Positions 43,874 to 52,577 of a DNA stretch of 64,000 nucleotides are shown here, in pieces; the stretch's first letter is position 1, and each line of letters opens with the position of its first letter. Source of the stretch: Clostridiales bacterium oral taxon 876 str. F0540 (lineage in GTDB: Bacteria > Bacillota > Clostridia > Clostridiales > Clostridiaceae); contig KE993501.1 of assembly GCA_000466585.1 (NCBI GenBank), positions 102,259-166,258 of the forward strand, read 5' to 3'. The notes beneath the pieces were generated by a model, which did no database searches, was not told the DNA's origin, and saw only the letters and a program-made list of their open reading frames with translations. The position numbers were made by a program, and so were the translations under genes.

Positions 43874-44842
43874 ATGACTAGACTAAAAAAATTATTAACT
43901 ACTGTTACTGCTTCTTTTGTGGCAGTATCCTTGGTTGCTTGTTCACAGGCAAGTAATTCTTCAAAGACTACCACATCTGATTCTGCTGCTAAGGCTACCT
44001 TAAATATAGGAGCAATAAATTCTGTGGACGTAGTTCCAATAGTAATTGCCAATGAAAAAGGATTTTTCAAAAAAGAAGGCGTTGATGTTAAATTTCAGCC
44101 TTTTAAAAGTTCTCAAGACAGAGATACAGCTTTTCAGGCAGGTAATCTTGACGGGGTTATTTGTGATGAAATAGCAATAGCTCTTTATCAAAATTCAGAT
44201 TTTGATGTAAAGATAACAGGAATTACAAATGGAGACTTTATGCTTATTGCAAACCCACAGTCAGGAATAAAGTCCATAAATGATATCAAAGGTAAAAGTG
44301 TGGCTATATCACAAAAAACTTCTATTGAATATGTTTTAGATAAAATGCTGGAGAAAAGTTCCATGCAGCCTGCAGATGTTAAAAAATCTATAGTACCTGC
44401 TGTACCAACAAGACTTGAAATGTTAAGGAATAATAAGGTTGATGCTGCACTGCTTCCTGAACCATTTTCTACAGCTGCTATAAAAGATGGAGGAATACTT
44501 CTTGGAACAGCAACCAAAATGGCACACTATCCTTCAGTAACAGCTTTTTCACAAAAGGCAATAGACAGCAAAAAGAGCGAAATCAAGGCGTTTTACAAGG
44601 CTTATAATGATGCTGTAGAATATATTAACAGTACTTCAATTTCTGACTATGAAGCTACAATAATAAAAACTGTTGGATACCCTGATGACATGAAAGGTAA
44701 AATTAAATTACCTGAATTTAAGAAAAATGCTCTTCCATCAGAAGATGAAGTTAAGTCTGCTATAGATTGGACAGTAAAGAATGGTATTGTTAAGAAAACA
44801 TTAACTCCTAAGGACGTAATGAGTGATGTTGCTGTTAAATAA
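43874..44842 (+). CDS. ABC transporter substrate-binding lipoprotein (NitT/TauT type)
   Basis: 322 aa with a lipoprotein signal (about residues 1-23, SLVACSQ; Cys23 becomes lipidated). The mature part is an SsuA/NMT1-like binding protein: INSVDVVPIVIANEKGFFKK, AFQAGNLDGVICD, GIKSINDIKGKSVAI, and LLPEPFSTAA. This family carries nitrate, sulfonates, thiamine precursors, riboflavin and aromatic acids; MqnA/MqnD enzymes of menaquinone synthesis have a related fold. The substrate is unknown. It lies 27 nt after the UbiA gene, in the same operon. Confidence 0.87.
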   Translation: MTRLKKLLTTVTASFVAVSLVACSQASNSSKTTTSDSAAKATLNIGAINSVDVVPIVIANEKGFFKKEGVDVKFQPFKSSQDRDTAFQAGNLDGVICDEIAIALYQNSDFDVKITGITNGDFMLIANPQSGIKSINDIKGKSVAISQKTSIEYVLDKMLEKSSMQPADVKKSIVPAVPTRLEMLRNNKVDAALLPEPFSTAAIKDGGILLGTATKMAHYPSVTAFSQKAIDSKKSEIKAFYKAYNDAVEYINSTSISDYEATIIKTVGYPDDMKGKIKLPEFKKNALPSEDEVKSAIDWTVKNGIVKKTLTPKDVMSDVAVK

Positions 44843-44859
44843 GCTGCAGGAGGTGCTGT

Positions 44860-45615
44860 ATGCTTGAAATAGAAAACCTTTCTGTAAGTTATAATTCTGA
44901 AAAAAAATCAGTTCATGCTTTAGGGCCTTTGAGCATGCAAATTTCATCAGGAGATATTTATGCCGTCATTGGTCCATCGGGATGCGGCAAGTCCACTTTG
45001 CTTAATGTATTATGCGGGATTATAAAGGATTATGAGGGAAATGTGCTGCTTAAGGGTGAAAACCTAAGTCCAAAGAAGCACAACATTGGATTCATACCGC
45101 AAAACTTTGGCCTGCTTCCTTGGAAAAATATTTATAAAAACTGTATGCTTCCTCTAAAGATAAAGGAACAGCCAATTGATAGTGCAATTAAGGAAAGAGC
45201 TGAGTATATTTTAAATAAATTAAACATCGGAGATCTGAAAAACAGATATCCAAGGGAGTTAAGCGGAGGTCAAAAGCAAAGGGCTGCCATAGCAAGAACC
45301 TTTATAATGAATCCCGATTTGCTGTTAATGGACGAGCCGTTTTCAGCCTTGGATGCTCTTACAAGGGAAGAAGCCCAGGAGCTTTTCATAGATATATGGA
45401 ACCAGTATAAAACTACTACAATACTAGTGACCCACAATATTGAAGAAGCTATTTATATGGGGAAGAAAATAGTAATATTATCGCACTGTCCAGGTACCAT
45501 AGTAAAAATAATTGATAATCCTTTATTTAATACTGAGAATCTAAGACAGAATGAGGATTATCTAAAGCTGTCTGAAAGCATTAGGAGCATCATAAAAAGA
45601 GGATGGAAAATATGA
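44860..45615 (+). CDS. ABC transporter ATP-binding protein (NitT/TauT type)
   Basis: 251 aa. Walker A GPSGCGKST, Q-loop FIPQNFGLLPWKN, signature LSGGQKQRAAIARTF, Walker B LLLMDEPFSALD and the H-loop VTHNIEEA are all intact. The LLPWKN after the Q-loop is typical of SsuB/TauB/NrtD-like importers. SD GGAGG. The stop codon overlaps the start of the permease gene (ATGA), so the two are translationally coupled. Confidence 0.95.
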   Translation: MLEIENLSVSYNSEKKSVHALGPLSMQISSGDIYAVIGPSGCGKSTLLNVLCGIIKDYEGNVLLKGENLSPKKHNIGFIPQNFGLLPWKNIYKNCMLPLKIKEQPIDSAIKERAEYILNKLNIGDLKNRYPRELSGGQKQRAAIARTFIMNPDLLLMDEPFSALDALTREEAQELFIDIWNQYKTTTILVTHNIEEAIYMGKKIVILSHCPGTIVKIIDNPLFNTENLRQNEDYLKLSESIRSIIKRGWKI

Positions 45616-46355
45616 AGGTAAAAAGAAAAATCACGCTGTTTGTACAAGGATTTATTACATTTAATATATTATGGTATCTTTTTGCAGTGCTGCTTCATAC
45701 GAAAGTGCTTCCAAAACCTGCAGCTGTTTACTTACATATGAGCAATTTCTATGACGATAAGCTATATATACATGTTTTAATAAGCTTATACAGAGTAGGT
45801 GCCGGACTTGGTATTTCACTTATATTAGGAATTACTGCAGGAATTTTGATGGCCTACTCGAAAACCTGGAACAAAATATTAAATCCACTGGTTTACTTTA
45901 CCTATCCTATACCCAAAACAGCAATGCTGCCTATTGTCATGCTGCTGTTTGGACTTGGAGATACTTCAAAGATTATAATACTTGTTTTAATATTGGTTTT
46001 TCAGATTATTGTTGCAGTCAGAGATTCAGTGCTTAATATTTCACAGGAAACCTATAACCACATAAGAAGCCTTGGAGCTTCAAGACTTCAAATCTTTAGG
46101 CACATAACAATTCCGGCTATTTTGCCTGAACTCTTAACTACCTTAAGATTATCCATCGGAACTGCATTATCTATTTTATTTTTCTCTGAAGCTTATGGAA
46201 CTCAGTTCGGCATAGGGTATTATATTCTGGATGCCTGGAGCAGTATTGATTACATAAGAATGTATGAAGGAATAATTATATTAAGCCTTCTAGGCTTTAT
46301 CTTATTTGTTTTAATAGATTTGCTGGAAGAAACTATTTGTAAGTGGAAAGCTTAA
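45612..46355 (+). CDS. ABC transporter permease (NitT/TauT type)
   Basis: 247 aa, six membrane segments. The coupling-loop signature EAA reads YNHIRSLGASRLQIFRHITI, then PAILPELLTTLRLSIG. Start chosen at 45612, where ATG overlaps the previous TGA; an ATG at 45603 is too close to the SD. Partner of the two preceding genes. Last gene of the operon before a terminator. Confidence 0.92.
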   Translation: MKVKRKITLFVQGFITFNILWYLFAVLLHTKVLPKPAAVYLHMSNFYDDKLYIHVLISLYRVGAGLGISLILGITAGILMAYSKTWNKILNPLVYFTYPIPKTAMLPIVMLLFGLGDTSKIIILVLILVFQIIVAVRDSVLNISQETYNHIRSLGASRLQIFRHITIPAILPELLTTLRLSIGTALSILFFSEAYGTQFGIGYYILDAWSSIDYIRMYEGIIILSLLGFILFVLIDLLEETICKWKA

Positions 46356-46409
46356 GTAAAGGTAATTATAAAAAAGATAGGGTAAATGAAGCCTTATAGC
46401 ATTATTATA

Positions 46410-46437
46410 AACATCTCAAATCTGAGGTGTTTTTTTA
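46410..46437 (+). terminator. Terminator of the UbiA-ABC operon
   Basis: AACATCTCA (46410-46418) pairs with TGAGGTGTT (46423-46431), one G-T pair, followed by TTTTTT. Confidence 0.85.
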
Positions 46438-46449
46438 TTGGAAAAAGCT

Positions 46450-46510
46450 TGAAACAATTGATAATTAGGTATATAATATTGAATATAAATTCAATGATTA
46501 AAAATTCAAT
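46450..46510 (+). promoter_or_regulatory. Promoter and putative operator of the TetR-FAD oxidoreductase pair
   Basis: TTGAAA (46450-46455), 16 nt, TATAAT (46472-46477). Directly after the -10 comes the inverted repeat ATTGAAT-ATAA-ATTCAAT (46478-46495) and a further ATTCAAT at 46504-46510. A repressor bound there would block the promoter, suggesting autoregulation by the TetR-type protein. Confidence 0.6.
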
Positions 46511-46528
46511 GAATAGGAGTTCGATGAA

Positions 46529-47101
46529 TTGGTTACACGGAAAGAACAAAAGGACAAAAGAAGGAATGAAATTCTTGAGGCAGGGCTGGACCTTTTTATA
46601 CGCAGAGGTTATGCCTCGACGAAAATAAGTGATATTGCAAAACAGGTAGGGATGAGTGTAGGGCTATTGTTTCACTATTTCGAATCAAAGGAGAAGCTAT
46701 ATGAGGAACTCATTAAGAATGGAGTAACAGGTCCTATGAGAATCATGACAGATTCTGATATTGAACCCATTGTTTTTTTTGAGACCACAGCAAAGCTGAT
46801 CTTGGGCTCTTTAAAAAGTGATGCTGCTTTTCCAAAATATTTTGTACTTATGAATCAAGCATATTATAACGAATCAGCACCACAAAGTGTAAAGGATATG
46901 CTTAAGGGCTTTGATATTTATACTCCCACTTCACATCTGATAAAAAAAGGTCAGGCTAATGGCACAATTAAGGAAGGTAACTCTTATGCGCTTGCCATCG
47001 CATATTGGTGTGCTATTCAGGGAATAGCCGAGCAAATGGCAATGACCCCTGAATACCCGTGTCCTGAGGGCGAATGGATTGTTGATATATTAAGGAGGTA
47101 A
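46529..47101 (+). CDS. TetR family transcriptional regulator
   Basis: 190 aa. The N-terminal DNA-binding domain reads RRNEILEAGLDLFIRRGYAS, then KISDIAKQVGMSVGLLFHYF. The C-terminal ligand domain is helical. The TTG at 46529 is taken as start, with AGGAG about 10 nt upstream; an overlapping ATG frame (46524) would give a different, non-protein-like product. It precedes the FAD oxidoreductase by 4 nt, with the SD of that gene inside its last codons, so the two are coupled and likely repressed by this protein. Confidence 0.88.
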   Translation: MVTRKEQKDKRRNEILEAGLDLFIRRGYASTKISDIAKQVGMSVGLLFHYFESKEKLYEELIKNGVTGPMRIMTDSDIEPIVFFETTAKLILGSLKSDAAFPKYFVLMNQAYYNESAPQSVKDMLKGFDIYTPTSHLIKKGQANGTIKEGNSYALAIAYWCAIQGIAEQMAMTPEYPCPEGEWIVDILRR

Positions 47102-47105
47102 AAGC

Positions 47106-48590
47106 ATGAAAAAAGTAATTATTGTTGGCGCAGGCATTGCTGGACTGTCTGCAGGCATTTACGCAAAGCAGAGCGGGTTTAACGTTACAATTTTTGAGAG
47201 CCACACTATACCAGGCGGGGCTTCCACAAGCTGGAGAAGAAAGGGGTACCTTTTTGAAGGAGGGATGCACTGGTTGACAGGATCCTCTCCTAAGGTGCCG
47301 CTTAATAAAGTATGGAGGGAATTGGGGGCTTTGAGGGACGATATTCCAATATATAATAAGGACCCTTTTTTTACTGTGGAATTTGAAGGTAAGACAGCAT
47401 ATCTTTATCGTGATGTTGAAAAGTTGAGGCAGCATTTTCTTGAGATTTCACCTGAAGATAAAAATGAAATAGACCAATTATGCAGGGATATAAAAAGGTT
47501 TTCAAAGGTAAGCATGCCTATCAGTGATATTAAGAATGTTAAAGTGAAGAAAAAGTCTTCATTACCATTATCAGCTGTAATTAAAATGCTGCCTGCATTC
47601 TCAAGGAGGGCATTTTATGCAAACCAGACTGCCGGTGAATATGCCAGTAGGTTTAAAAGTCCCATTCTCAGGCTGTTGATTAAGAGTATTGTTGGCGAAC
47701 AGTATTCTGCAACAGGAATGATATTTACAATTGCCACCCTTGCCTCGGGCGACGGTGGCTATCCAGAGGGTGGTTCACTAGCTATGGCGAGCAGGATGGC
47801 AAAGTATTTCGAGTCATTAGGCGGTAAAATAAATTACAATAGCAAGGTAACAAAAATATCGGTAAACAACGGAATCAGCGACGGAGTGATTATAAATGGG
47901 AAGCATATCCCTGCGGACGCGGTAATAGTTACACAAGATACTCTAGTGGCTATTGACAGTCTCTTTGATCCTCCAATAAATGAGCCATGGGCTCAGAAGA
48001 TGCGTCAGAGCACAAAGCCAATGTTGAATACCTTCATATGTTTAGGCATAGAGACAGATCTGTCAGAGCTGCCTGAATCAATGAATTTCGTACCGTATAA
48101 GCCACTTTCCTGTGGTGAAGCTGAACTAGAGGTTGTTTCTATAAATAATTATGCTGGTTACAAGGGCTATGCACCGGATGGATGTACTGCAGTTACCTCA
48201 ATTATTTCCGGGGATAGCTATGACTATTGGAAGGCATGTAAAGAAAATAATACCTATGAGCTTGAGAAGAAGAGACTGGCTGAGAGCTTTATTGAAACGC
48301 TTGCTGAAAGATTTCCAAAAATCAGAGGTAAGGTAGCTGTGTGGGATGTTGCAACACCGCTGACATATGAAAGGTATCTGGGTTCCTATAAAGGCTCATG
48401 GATGTCAGTAATGTGCCCGGGTGAAAACATGAAAAGTTATCCTTCGAAGCCTGAAAACTTTCAAAATATATACTTTGCAGGCCAACGGCTTAATCCACCG
48501 GGAGGTTTGCCAGTAGCAGCTGAAACCGGAAGGAAAGCTGTTCAGTATCTTTGCAGGGATACTGATACTATTTTTCAGGGTAATATATAA
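47106..48590 (+). CDS. Phytoene-desaturase-like FAD oxidoreductase
   Basis: 494 aa. The N-terminal dinucleotide-binding motif GAGIAGLSAGIYAKQSG is followed by the GG-containing TIPGGASTSWRRKGYLFEGG, characteristic of the CrtI/retinol-saturase/carotene-isomerase-like NAD(P)/FAD proteins; the C-terminal FAD contact reads YFAGQRLNPPGGLPVAAETG. These enzymes desaturate or saturate isoprenoid-like or carotenoid substrates, among others. Position next to UbiA/UbiX genes invites a role with a prenylated product, but the TetR coupling may equally mean a detoxification or lipid role. Confidence 0.85.
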   Translation: MKKVIIVGAGIAGLSAGIYAKQSGFNVTIFESHTIPGGASTSWRRKGYLFEGGMHWLTGSSPKVPLNKVWRELGALRDDIPIYNKDPFFTVEFEGKTAYLYRDVEKLRQHFLEISPEDKNEIDQLCRDIKRFSKVSMPISDIKNVKVKKKSSLPLSAVIKMLPAFSRRAFYANQTAGEYASRFKSPILRLLIKSIVGEQYSATGMIFTIATLASGDGGYPEGGSLAMASRMAKYFESLGGKINYNSKVTKISVNNGISDGVIINGKHIPADAVIVTQDTLVAIDSLFDPPINEPWAQKMRQSTKPMLNTFICLGIETDLSELPESMNFVPYKPLSCGEAELEVVSINNYAGYKGYAPDGCTAVTSIISGDSYDYWKACKENNTYELEKKRLAESFIETLAERFPKIRGKVAVWDVATPLTYERYLGSYKGSWMSVMCPGENMKSYPSKPENFQNIYFAGQRLNPPGGLPVAAETGRKAVQYLCRDTDTIFQGNI

Positions 48591-48670
48591 GTTCATTAAA
48601 ATTAATTTATTATAACTTTTGATTTTAAAATTGCAGTAAAGAAGAAATATATGAATATATAACAAAGCTA

Positions 48671-48698
48671 TTGAAAAAAGGTAGAATTTAAGTATAAT
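48671..48698 (+). promoter_or_regulatory. Strong promoter of the tet leader
   Basis: TTGAAA (48671-48676), a 16-nt spacer and a consensus TATAAT (48693-48698). No long frame follows for 590 nt; the next features are hairpins, a short leader ORF and the tet gene, so this is read as the start of a long untranslated leader. Confidence 0.65.
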
Positions 48699-48818
48699 AA
48701 AGGTGTACTTAATTATAAACATGAAAAAATATAAATGTAAGGTGTTGTTAATATGCGCAAAGAGGTAGTTTTGAATTAAACTAACTGAATAAAGATTATT
48801 TTAGAAAGTGCAGTAAAA

Positions 48819-48845
48819 AATCTTGAGTGGTTCAAGATTTATTTG
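48819..48845 (+). terminator. Terminator-like hairpin 1 in the tet leader
   Basis: AATCTTGA (48819-48826) pairs with TCAAGATT (48832-48839), loop GTGGT, followed by TATTTG. A weak terminator at best, about 115 nt after the promoter. Confidence 0.5.
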
Positions 48846-48945
48846 TGATACGGTTAAATAAAAAAATTAACTGGCATCGTGATTATTGTGTACTCTAAGA
48901 TAGTCAATATTAAATGAGCATGTTACACCTTATTAGCATAGTAGG

Positions 48946-48974
48946 AATACCGTGTTCTAAACACGGTATTTTTA
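48946..48974 (+). terminator. Terminator 2 in the tet leader
   Basis: AATACCGTGTT (48946-48956) and AACACGGTATT (48960-48970) form a perfect 11-bp stem, then TTTTTAT. It would end most transcripts from the upstream promoter. Confidence 0.8.
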
Positions 48975-49197
48975 TGCCTATTTTTGCTGCATTTATAGAT
49001 GTGAGGTAAAATTTTAATTTATGAAGCTGTCAGTAATTTTAAAGCTTTATAAATTGAGATTCTATTTTTCGTGTTTATATTTGTATATTTTAATGTGGAT
49101 TTACTATTTACTCTTTTTAGAATTCATAAACATATGATATTTATCAGGTAAATAGAAATTTACAAAATTGAAATATATAAGTGAATGATTTTTAGGT

Positions 49198-49231
49198 CGT
49201 AAGTGAACGTGTATTCATTTACGGCTTTTTT
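49198..49231 (+). terminator. Terminator 3 in the tet leader
   Basis: CGTAAGTGAA (49198-49207) pairs with TTCATTTACG (49214-49223), one G-T pair, then GCTTTTTT. It lies about 155 nt before the tet gene start codon. Confidence 0.8.
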
Positions 49232-49289
49232 GCTTTATCCAAAAATAGTTTTAAGCTTTTGATAGTCAAAAAAAGAGGTGGAAATTGAA

Positions 49290-49370
49290 ATGATTATAAA
49301 TAGATTTAGTAAAAGAAAATTTTTAAAGACAAAAAATTCGCAGCTAACTACTGTATTTTTGAAGTTGTAG
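49290..49370 (+). CDS. 26-residue leader peptide upstream of the tet gene
   Basis: ATG at 49290 with AGAGGTGG upstream opens a 26-codon frame (MIINRFSKRKFLK... ending in VFLKL) that stops 16 nt before the tet start codon. Its placement between a terminator and the resistance gene, and its own SD, suggest translation-dependent control, as with leader peptides of other ribosomal protection and erm genes. I do not recognise the peptide sequence itself. Confidence 0.55.
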   Translation: MIINRFSKRKFLKTKNSQLTTVFLKL

Positions 49371-49386
49371 GGATGGTGAATAATTA

Positions 49387-51357
49387 ATGAATAATAAACT
49401 TTCGAAAACAATTAATATAGGAATAGTAGCGCACGTTGATGCAGGAAAAACAACAACTACTGAAAATCTCTTGTATTACAGCGGAGTAATCAAGTCTGTG
49501 GGGCGGGTTGATTTAGGAAATACACAAACAGATTCAATGGAGCTTGAGCGTAAGAGAGGAATTACCATCAAGGCATCAGCTATATCTTTTAATTGGAAAG
49601 ATATTAAAATTAATCTTCTTGATACCCCTGGGCACGTAGATTTTGTTTCAGAGGTAGAAAGATCATTGAGTGTATTAGATGGTGCTGTACTAATAATATC
49701 AGCAGTTGAAGGGATTCAGTCTCAAACAAGAATATTATTTAATACTTTAAAGGCTCTCAAAATTCCAACCATAATATTTATCAATAAGCTGGATAGGTCA
49801 GGTGCAAATAGCCAAAGAGTAATTGATGAGATAAAAAGGAATATGAGCGATAAGGTTGTGTGTATACAAGAGGTTTATGATGAAGGAGGTAAGGAGGTTT
49901 CAGTAGGTGAATTATTCGAATCTGACTTAGTGATGGAAAATATTCATGAGGTATTAGCGGATACAGATGAAGCCTTTTTAGAAGAGTATATAAACGGGGT
50001 TAAATACGATAAAAATATGATTAAGGAAAGGCTTTCATACTTTTCAAGAAGGGGAGATATTTATCCTATTTTTTGTGGTGCAGCATCTATAGGACTTGGT
50101 ATTAATAATTTACTTGATGGAATTTGTGAGTTTCTTCCTATAGCCGAAGAAGATTGCGGTGGTGATTTGTCAGGAGTGGTATTTAAAATTGAAAGAACAA
50201 ATGGAAATGAAAAAAAGGTTTATGTGAGGTTGTTTCAAGGTATGGTATCTGTAAGGGACACTTTAGAAGTTCCTAAAAAGGATATGGTGGAAAAGGTAAA
50301 AAAAATTCATGCCTTAGAGAATGGCAAGTTAACTGATGCGTCAAGTATTAAGGCGGGAGATATTGGTGTTCTTTACGGCCTTTCAAGTTTTCAAATAGGA
50401 GATATAATTGGAAGTTCAAGTGAAAGAATAAAAAGTATATCCCTAGCTAAACCCACTTTAAAAACTACCATTTCTGCTTTGAATAGAGATGATAATAGTA
50501 AATTATTTAAAGCATTAACAATGCTTACAGAGGAGGACCCTCTTCTTGAAGTAGAAACGGATGATAGTGAAAAAGAAATCTATGTAAACTTATTTGGTGA
50601 AGTACAGATGGAGATACTGAAGTCCATACTTATAGATTCTTATGGTATAGAAGTAGAGTTTTCAAACATACTGACCATTTATAAAGAAACACCAAAAGGC
50701 ACTGGAACAGCAATGATGAGAATGCAAGAAGGACTGAATCCGTTTTGGGCTACTGTAGGATTAAAAGTAGAGCCTGCTGCTAGGGGAGAAGGACTAAGAT
50801 ATATTTCTGAGGTTTCTGTAGGGTCACTCCCTAAGTCTTTTCAAAACGCCATTGAAGAAGCAGTGATAAAAACAAGTAAACAAGGACTTTTTGGGTGGGA
50901 AGTCACTGATATAAAAGTCACACTTACTTGTGGAGAGTTTTCCAGCCCAGTTAGTACACCAGCAGATTTTAGAAATGTAACCCCAATGGTATTTATGGAA
51001 GCTTTGTATGAGGCAAAAACAGACCTTTTAGAACCTATACATGAGTTCGAACTCAGGATTCCTCAAAATGTTTTAAGTAAAGCTATCTGGGATTTGGAGA
51101 CTATGAGGGCAACCTTTGATAATCCAATTATAAACCAGGAAGAATTTATAATAAAAGGTTTAATACCTGTAGAGAACTCAAAAGAATATAAGATGAAAAT
51201 TGCTGCTTATACAGAAGGAAAAGGTATGTTTATGACAAAATTTTATGGATATAAAGAGGTACTACTTGAATTGGCTAAAATTCGTCAAAAATTAGTCTAT
51301 GATCCGTTAAACAAGAAAGAGTATTTATTGCATAAGTTAAATGCTATCAGAGATTAA
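49387..51357 (+). CDS. tetB(P): Tetracycline ribosomal protection protein, TetB(P)-like
   Basis: 656-aa translational GTPase related to EF-G. The G1 motif AHVDAGKTTT (15-24), RGIT, DTPGHVDF and NKLD are present. The opening IGIVAHVDAGKTTTTENLLY with SVGRVDLGNTQTDSMELERK is very close to what I know of TetB(P) of Clostridium perfringens (about 652 aa), closer than to TetM. Such proteins dislodge tetracycline from the 30S ribosome. It is not preceded by a tetA(P) efflux gene as in the classical tet(P) operon. Expression is probably governed by the long leader upstream. Whether it confers resistance in this host is untested. Confidence 0.85.
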   Translation: MNNKLSKTINIGIVAHVDAGKTTTTENLLYYSGVIKSVGRVDLGNTQTDSMELERKRGITIKASAISFNWKDIKINLLDTPGHVDFVSEVERSLSVLDGAVLIISAVEGIQSQTRILFNTLKALKIPTIIFINKLDRSGANSQRVIDEIKRNMSDKVVCIQEVYDEGGKEVSVGELFESDLVMENIHEVLADTDEAFLEEYINGVKYDKNMIKERLSYFSRRGDIYPIFCGAASIGLGINNLLDGICEFLPIAEEDCGGDLSGVVFKIERTNGNEKKVYVRLFQGMVSVRDTLEVPKKDMVEKVKKIHALENGKLTDASSIKAGDIGVLYGLSSFQIGDIIGSSSERIKSISLAKPTLKTTISALNRDDNSKLFKALTMLTEEDPLLEVETDDSEKEIYVNLFGEVQMEILKSILIDSYGIEVEFSNILTIYKETPKGTGTAMMRMQEGLNPFWATVGLKVEPAARGEGLRYISEVSVGSLPKSFQNAIEEAVIKTSKQGLFGWEVTDIKVTLTCGEFSSPVSTPADFRNVTPMVFMEALYEAKTDLLEPIHEFELRIPQNVLSKAIWDLETMRATFDNPIINQEEFIIKGLIPVENSKEYKMKIAAYTEGKGMFMTKFYGYKEVLLELAKIRQKLVYDPLNKKEYLLHKLNAIRD

Positions 51358-51367
51358 GTGGAGGTTT

Positions 51368-51412
51368 ATAGCCTTAAGCATTAGTATTACTTGCTTAAGG
51401 CTATTCTTATAG
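51368..51412 (+). terminator. Terminator of the tet gene
   Basis: ATAGCCTTAAGCA (51368-51380) pairs with TGCTTAAGGCTAT (51392-51404), a perfect 13-bp stem, followed by TCTTATA. The T-run is weak but the stem is strong. Confidence 0.75.
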
Positions 51413-51539
51413 GCGAAAATAACGTAGCGTAAGTAACATTCTATTTACAAAATATGTTATAATAAAGTTATGAAGAAATTAGAGTAACAGACAAATAGTA
51501 ATTTGCCGGAGAGATTTTTTATAATGGGAGGGATAAAAA

Positions 51540-52322
51540 ATGTCTATAATTAAAGGTTTAGAAACCACATTTAACTCTGTTTACACTGAATACGACAAGT
51601 GGCGTCCTACTTATGTTAAAGAGCTATATGATGATATTTTTAATGCAAAAGAAATAAACCAGTCAAGCAATGTGCTTGAGGTTGGAATAGGAACTGGACA
51701 AGCAACATTGCCAATACTTGAAACAGGTTGTAGTTTTACTGCAATTGAATTAGGTGACCAGTTAGCGGAATTTTCAAGAAATAAATTTAAAAATTATAAG
51801 AAATTTAATGTTAAAAATTTGTCCTTTCAAGATTTTCAGTGTGCTCCTAATTCATTTGACCTAATCTTTTCAGCAACAGCCTTTCACTGGATTCCTGAAG
51901 ATATAGGTTATACCAAAGTGTTTGATATGCTGAAAAGCGGTGGTATTTTTGCACGATTTGCTAATCACCCATTTAAAGATAAGAAACGTGATAGCATACA
52001 TATTGCCTTTGAAAATATATATGCAAAGTATATGCCCGGTTCATTAGGTGGAAATGAATATAGCGAGGAAAATGCCAAAAACATAGCAGACATAGCTTAC
52101 AAATATGGATTTGTAGATATAAGTTATAGACTTTATCATAGAACAAGAACCTTTACAGCCGATGACTATATATCATTATTAGGTACCTATTCAGACCACA
52201 TTGCTATTGAAGAAGCTACAAGGATGAAATTCTTTGATGAAATAAGGGAAGCGATTAATGATAACGGCGGTATTATTACCCTATACGATACAATAGATTT
52301 ACAGCTTGCAAGAAAACCATAA
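51540..52322 (+). CDS. Class I SAM-dependent methyltransferase
   Basis: 260 aa. Motif I reads VLEVGIGTGQATLPI (about residues 41-55) and the post-I acidic residue is in FTAIELGDQLAEF; motif IV is FDLIFSATAFHWIPED. The C-terminal part is typical of the methyltransferase 11/25 group. The methyl acceptor is unknown. GGGAGG precedes the ATG. It stands as a single gene between the tet terminator and the convergent ubiD. Confidence 0.87.
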   Translation: MSIIKGLETTFNSVYTEYDKWRPTYVKELYDDIFNAKEINQSSNVLEVGIGTGQATLPILETGCSFTAIELGDQLAEFSRNKFKNYKKFNVKNLSFQDFQCAPNSFDLIFSATAFHWIPEDIGYTKVFDMLKSGGIFARFANHPFKDKKRDSIHIAFENIYAKYMPGSLGGNEYSEENAKNIADIAYKYGFVDISYRLYHRTRTFTADDYISLLGTYSDHIAIEEATRMKFFDEIREAINDNGGIITLYDTIDLQLARKP

Positions 52323-52402
52323 CTTCTTGTTATGAGCATAACACGCAGTTCCCTAAATTCCAATTTATAAGAACGCAGTTGGATTCATTGATAATTAAGA
52401 AA

Positions 52403-52426
52403 AGCTTAGTGCGCTAACACTAAGCT
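52403..52426. terminator. Hairpin between convergent genes
   Basis: AGCTTAGTG (52403-52411) and CACTAAGCT (52418-52426) form a perfect 9-bp stem with loop CGCTAA. No strong T-run on either side. Probably ends the methyltransferase transcript. Confidence 0.5.
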
Positions 52427-52577
52427 AATCCTTAGAACATTTATTTTGTTTTAGGCTATTAGATGAATTATATAAAGATTTAATTAATAGTGAAGCACTA
52501 TTCTTGATCGGGTGGGTGCTTTTTCTCTTTGCCACTAAGTTCTATATGAATACCAAGAAATTTAATTCTGTTTTATA

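Noticed and set aside
46386..46628. An 80-codon ATG frame overlapping the start of the TetR gene
   Set aside because: It reads through the terminator at 46410 and the promoter/operator, its product is not protein-like, and the overlapping TTG frame encodes a clear TetR domain.
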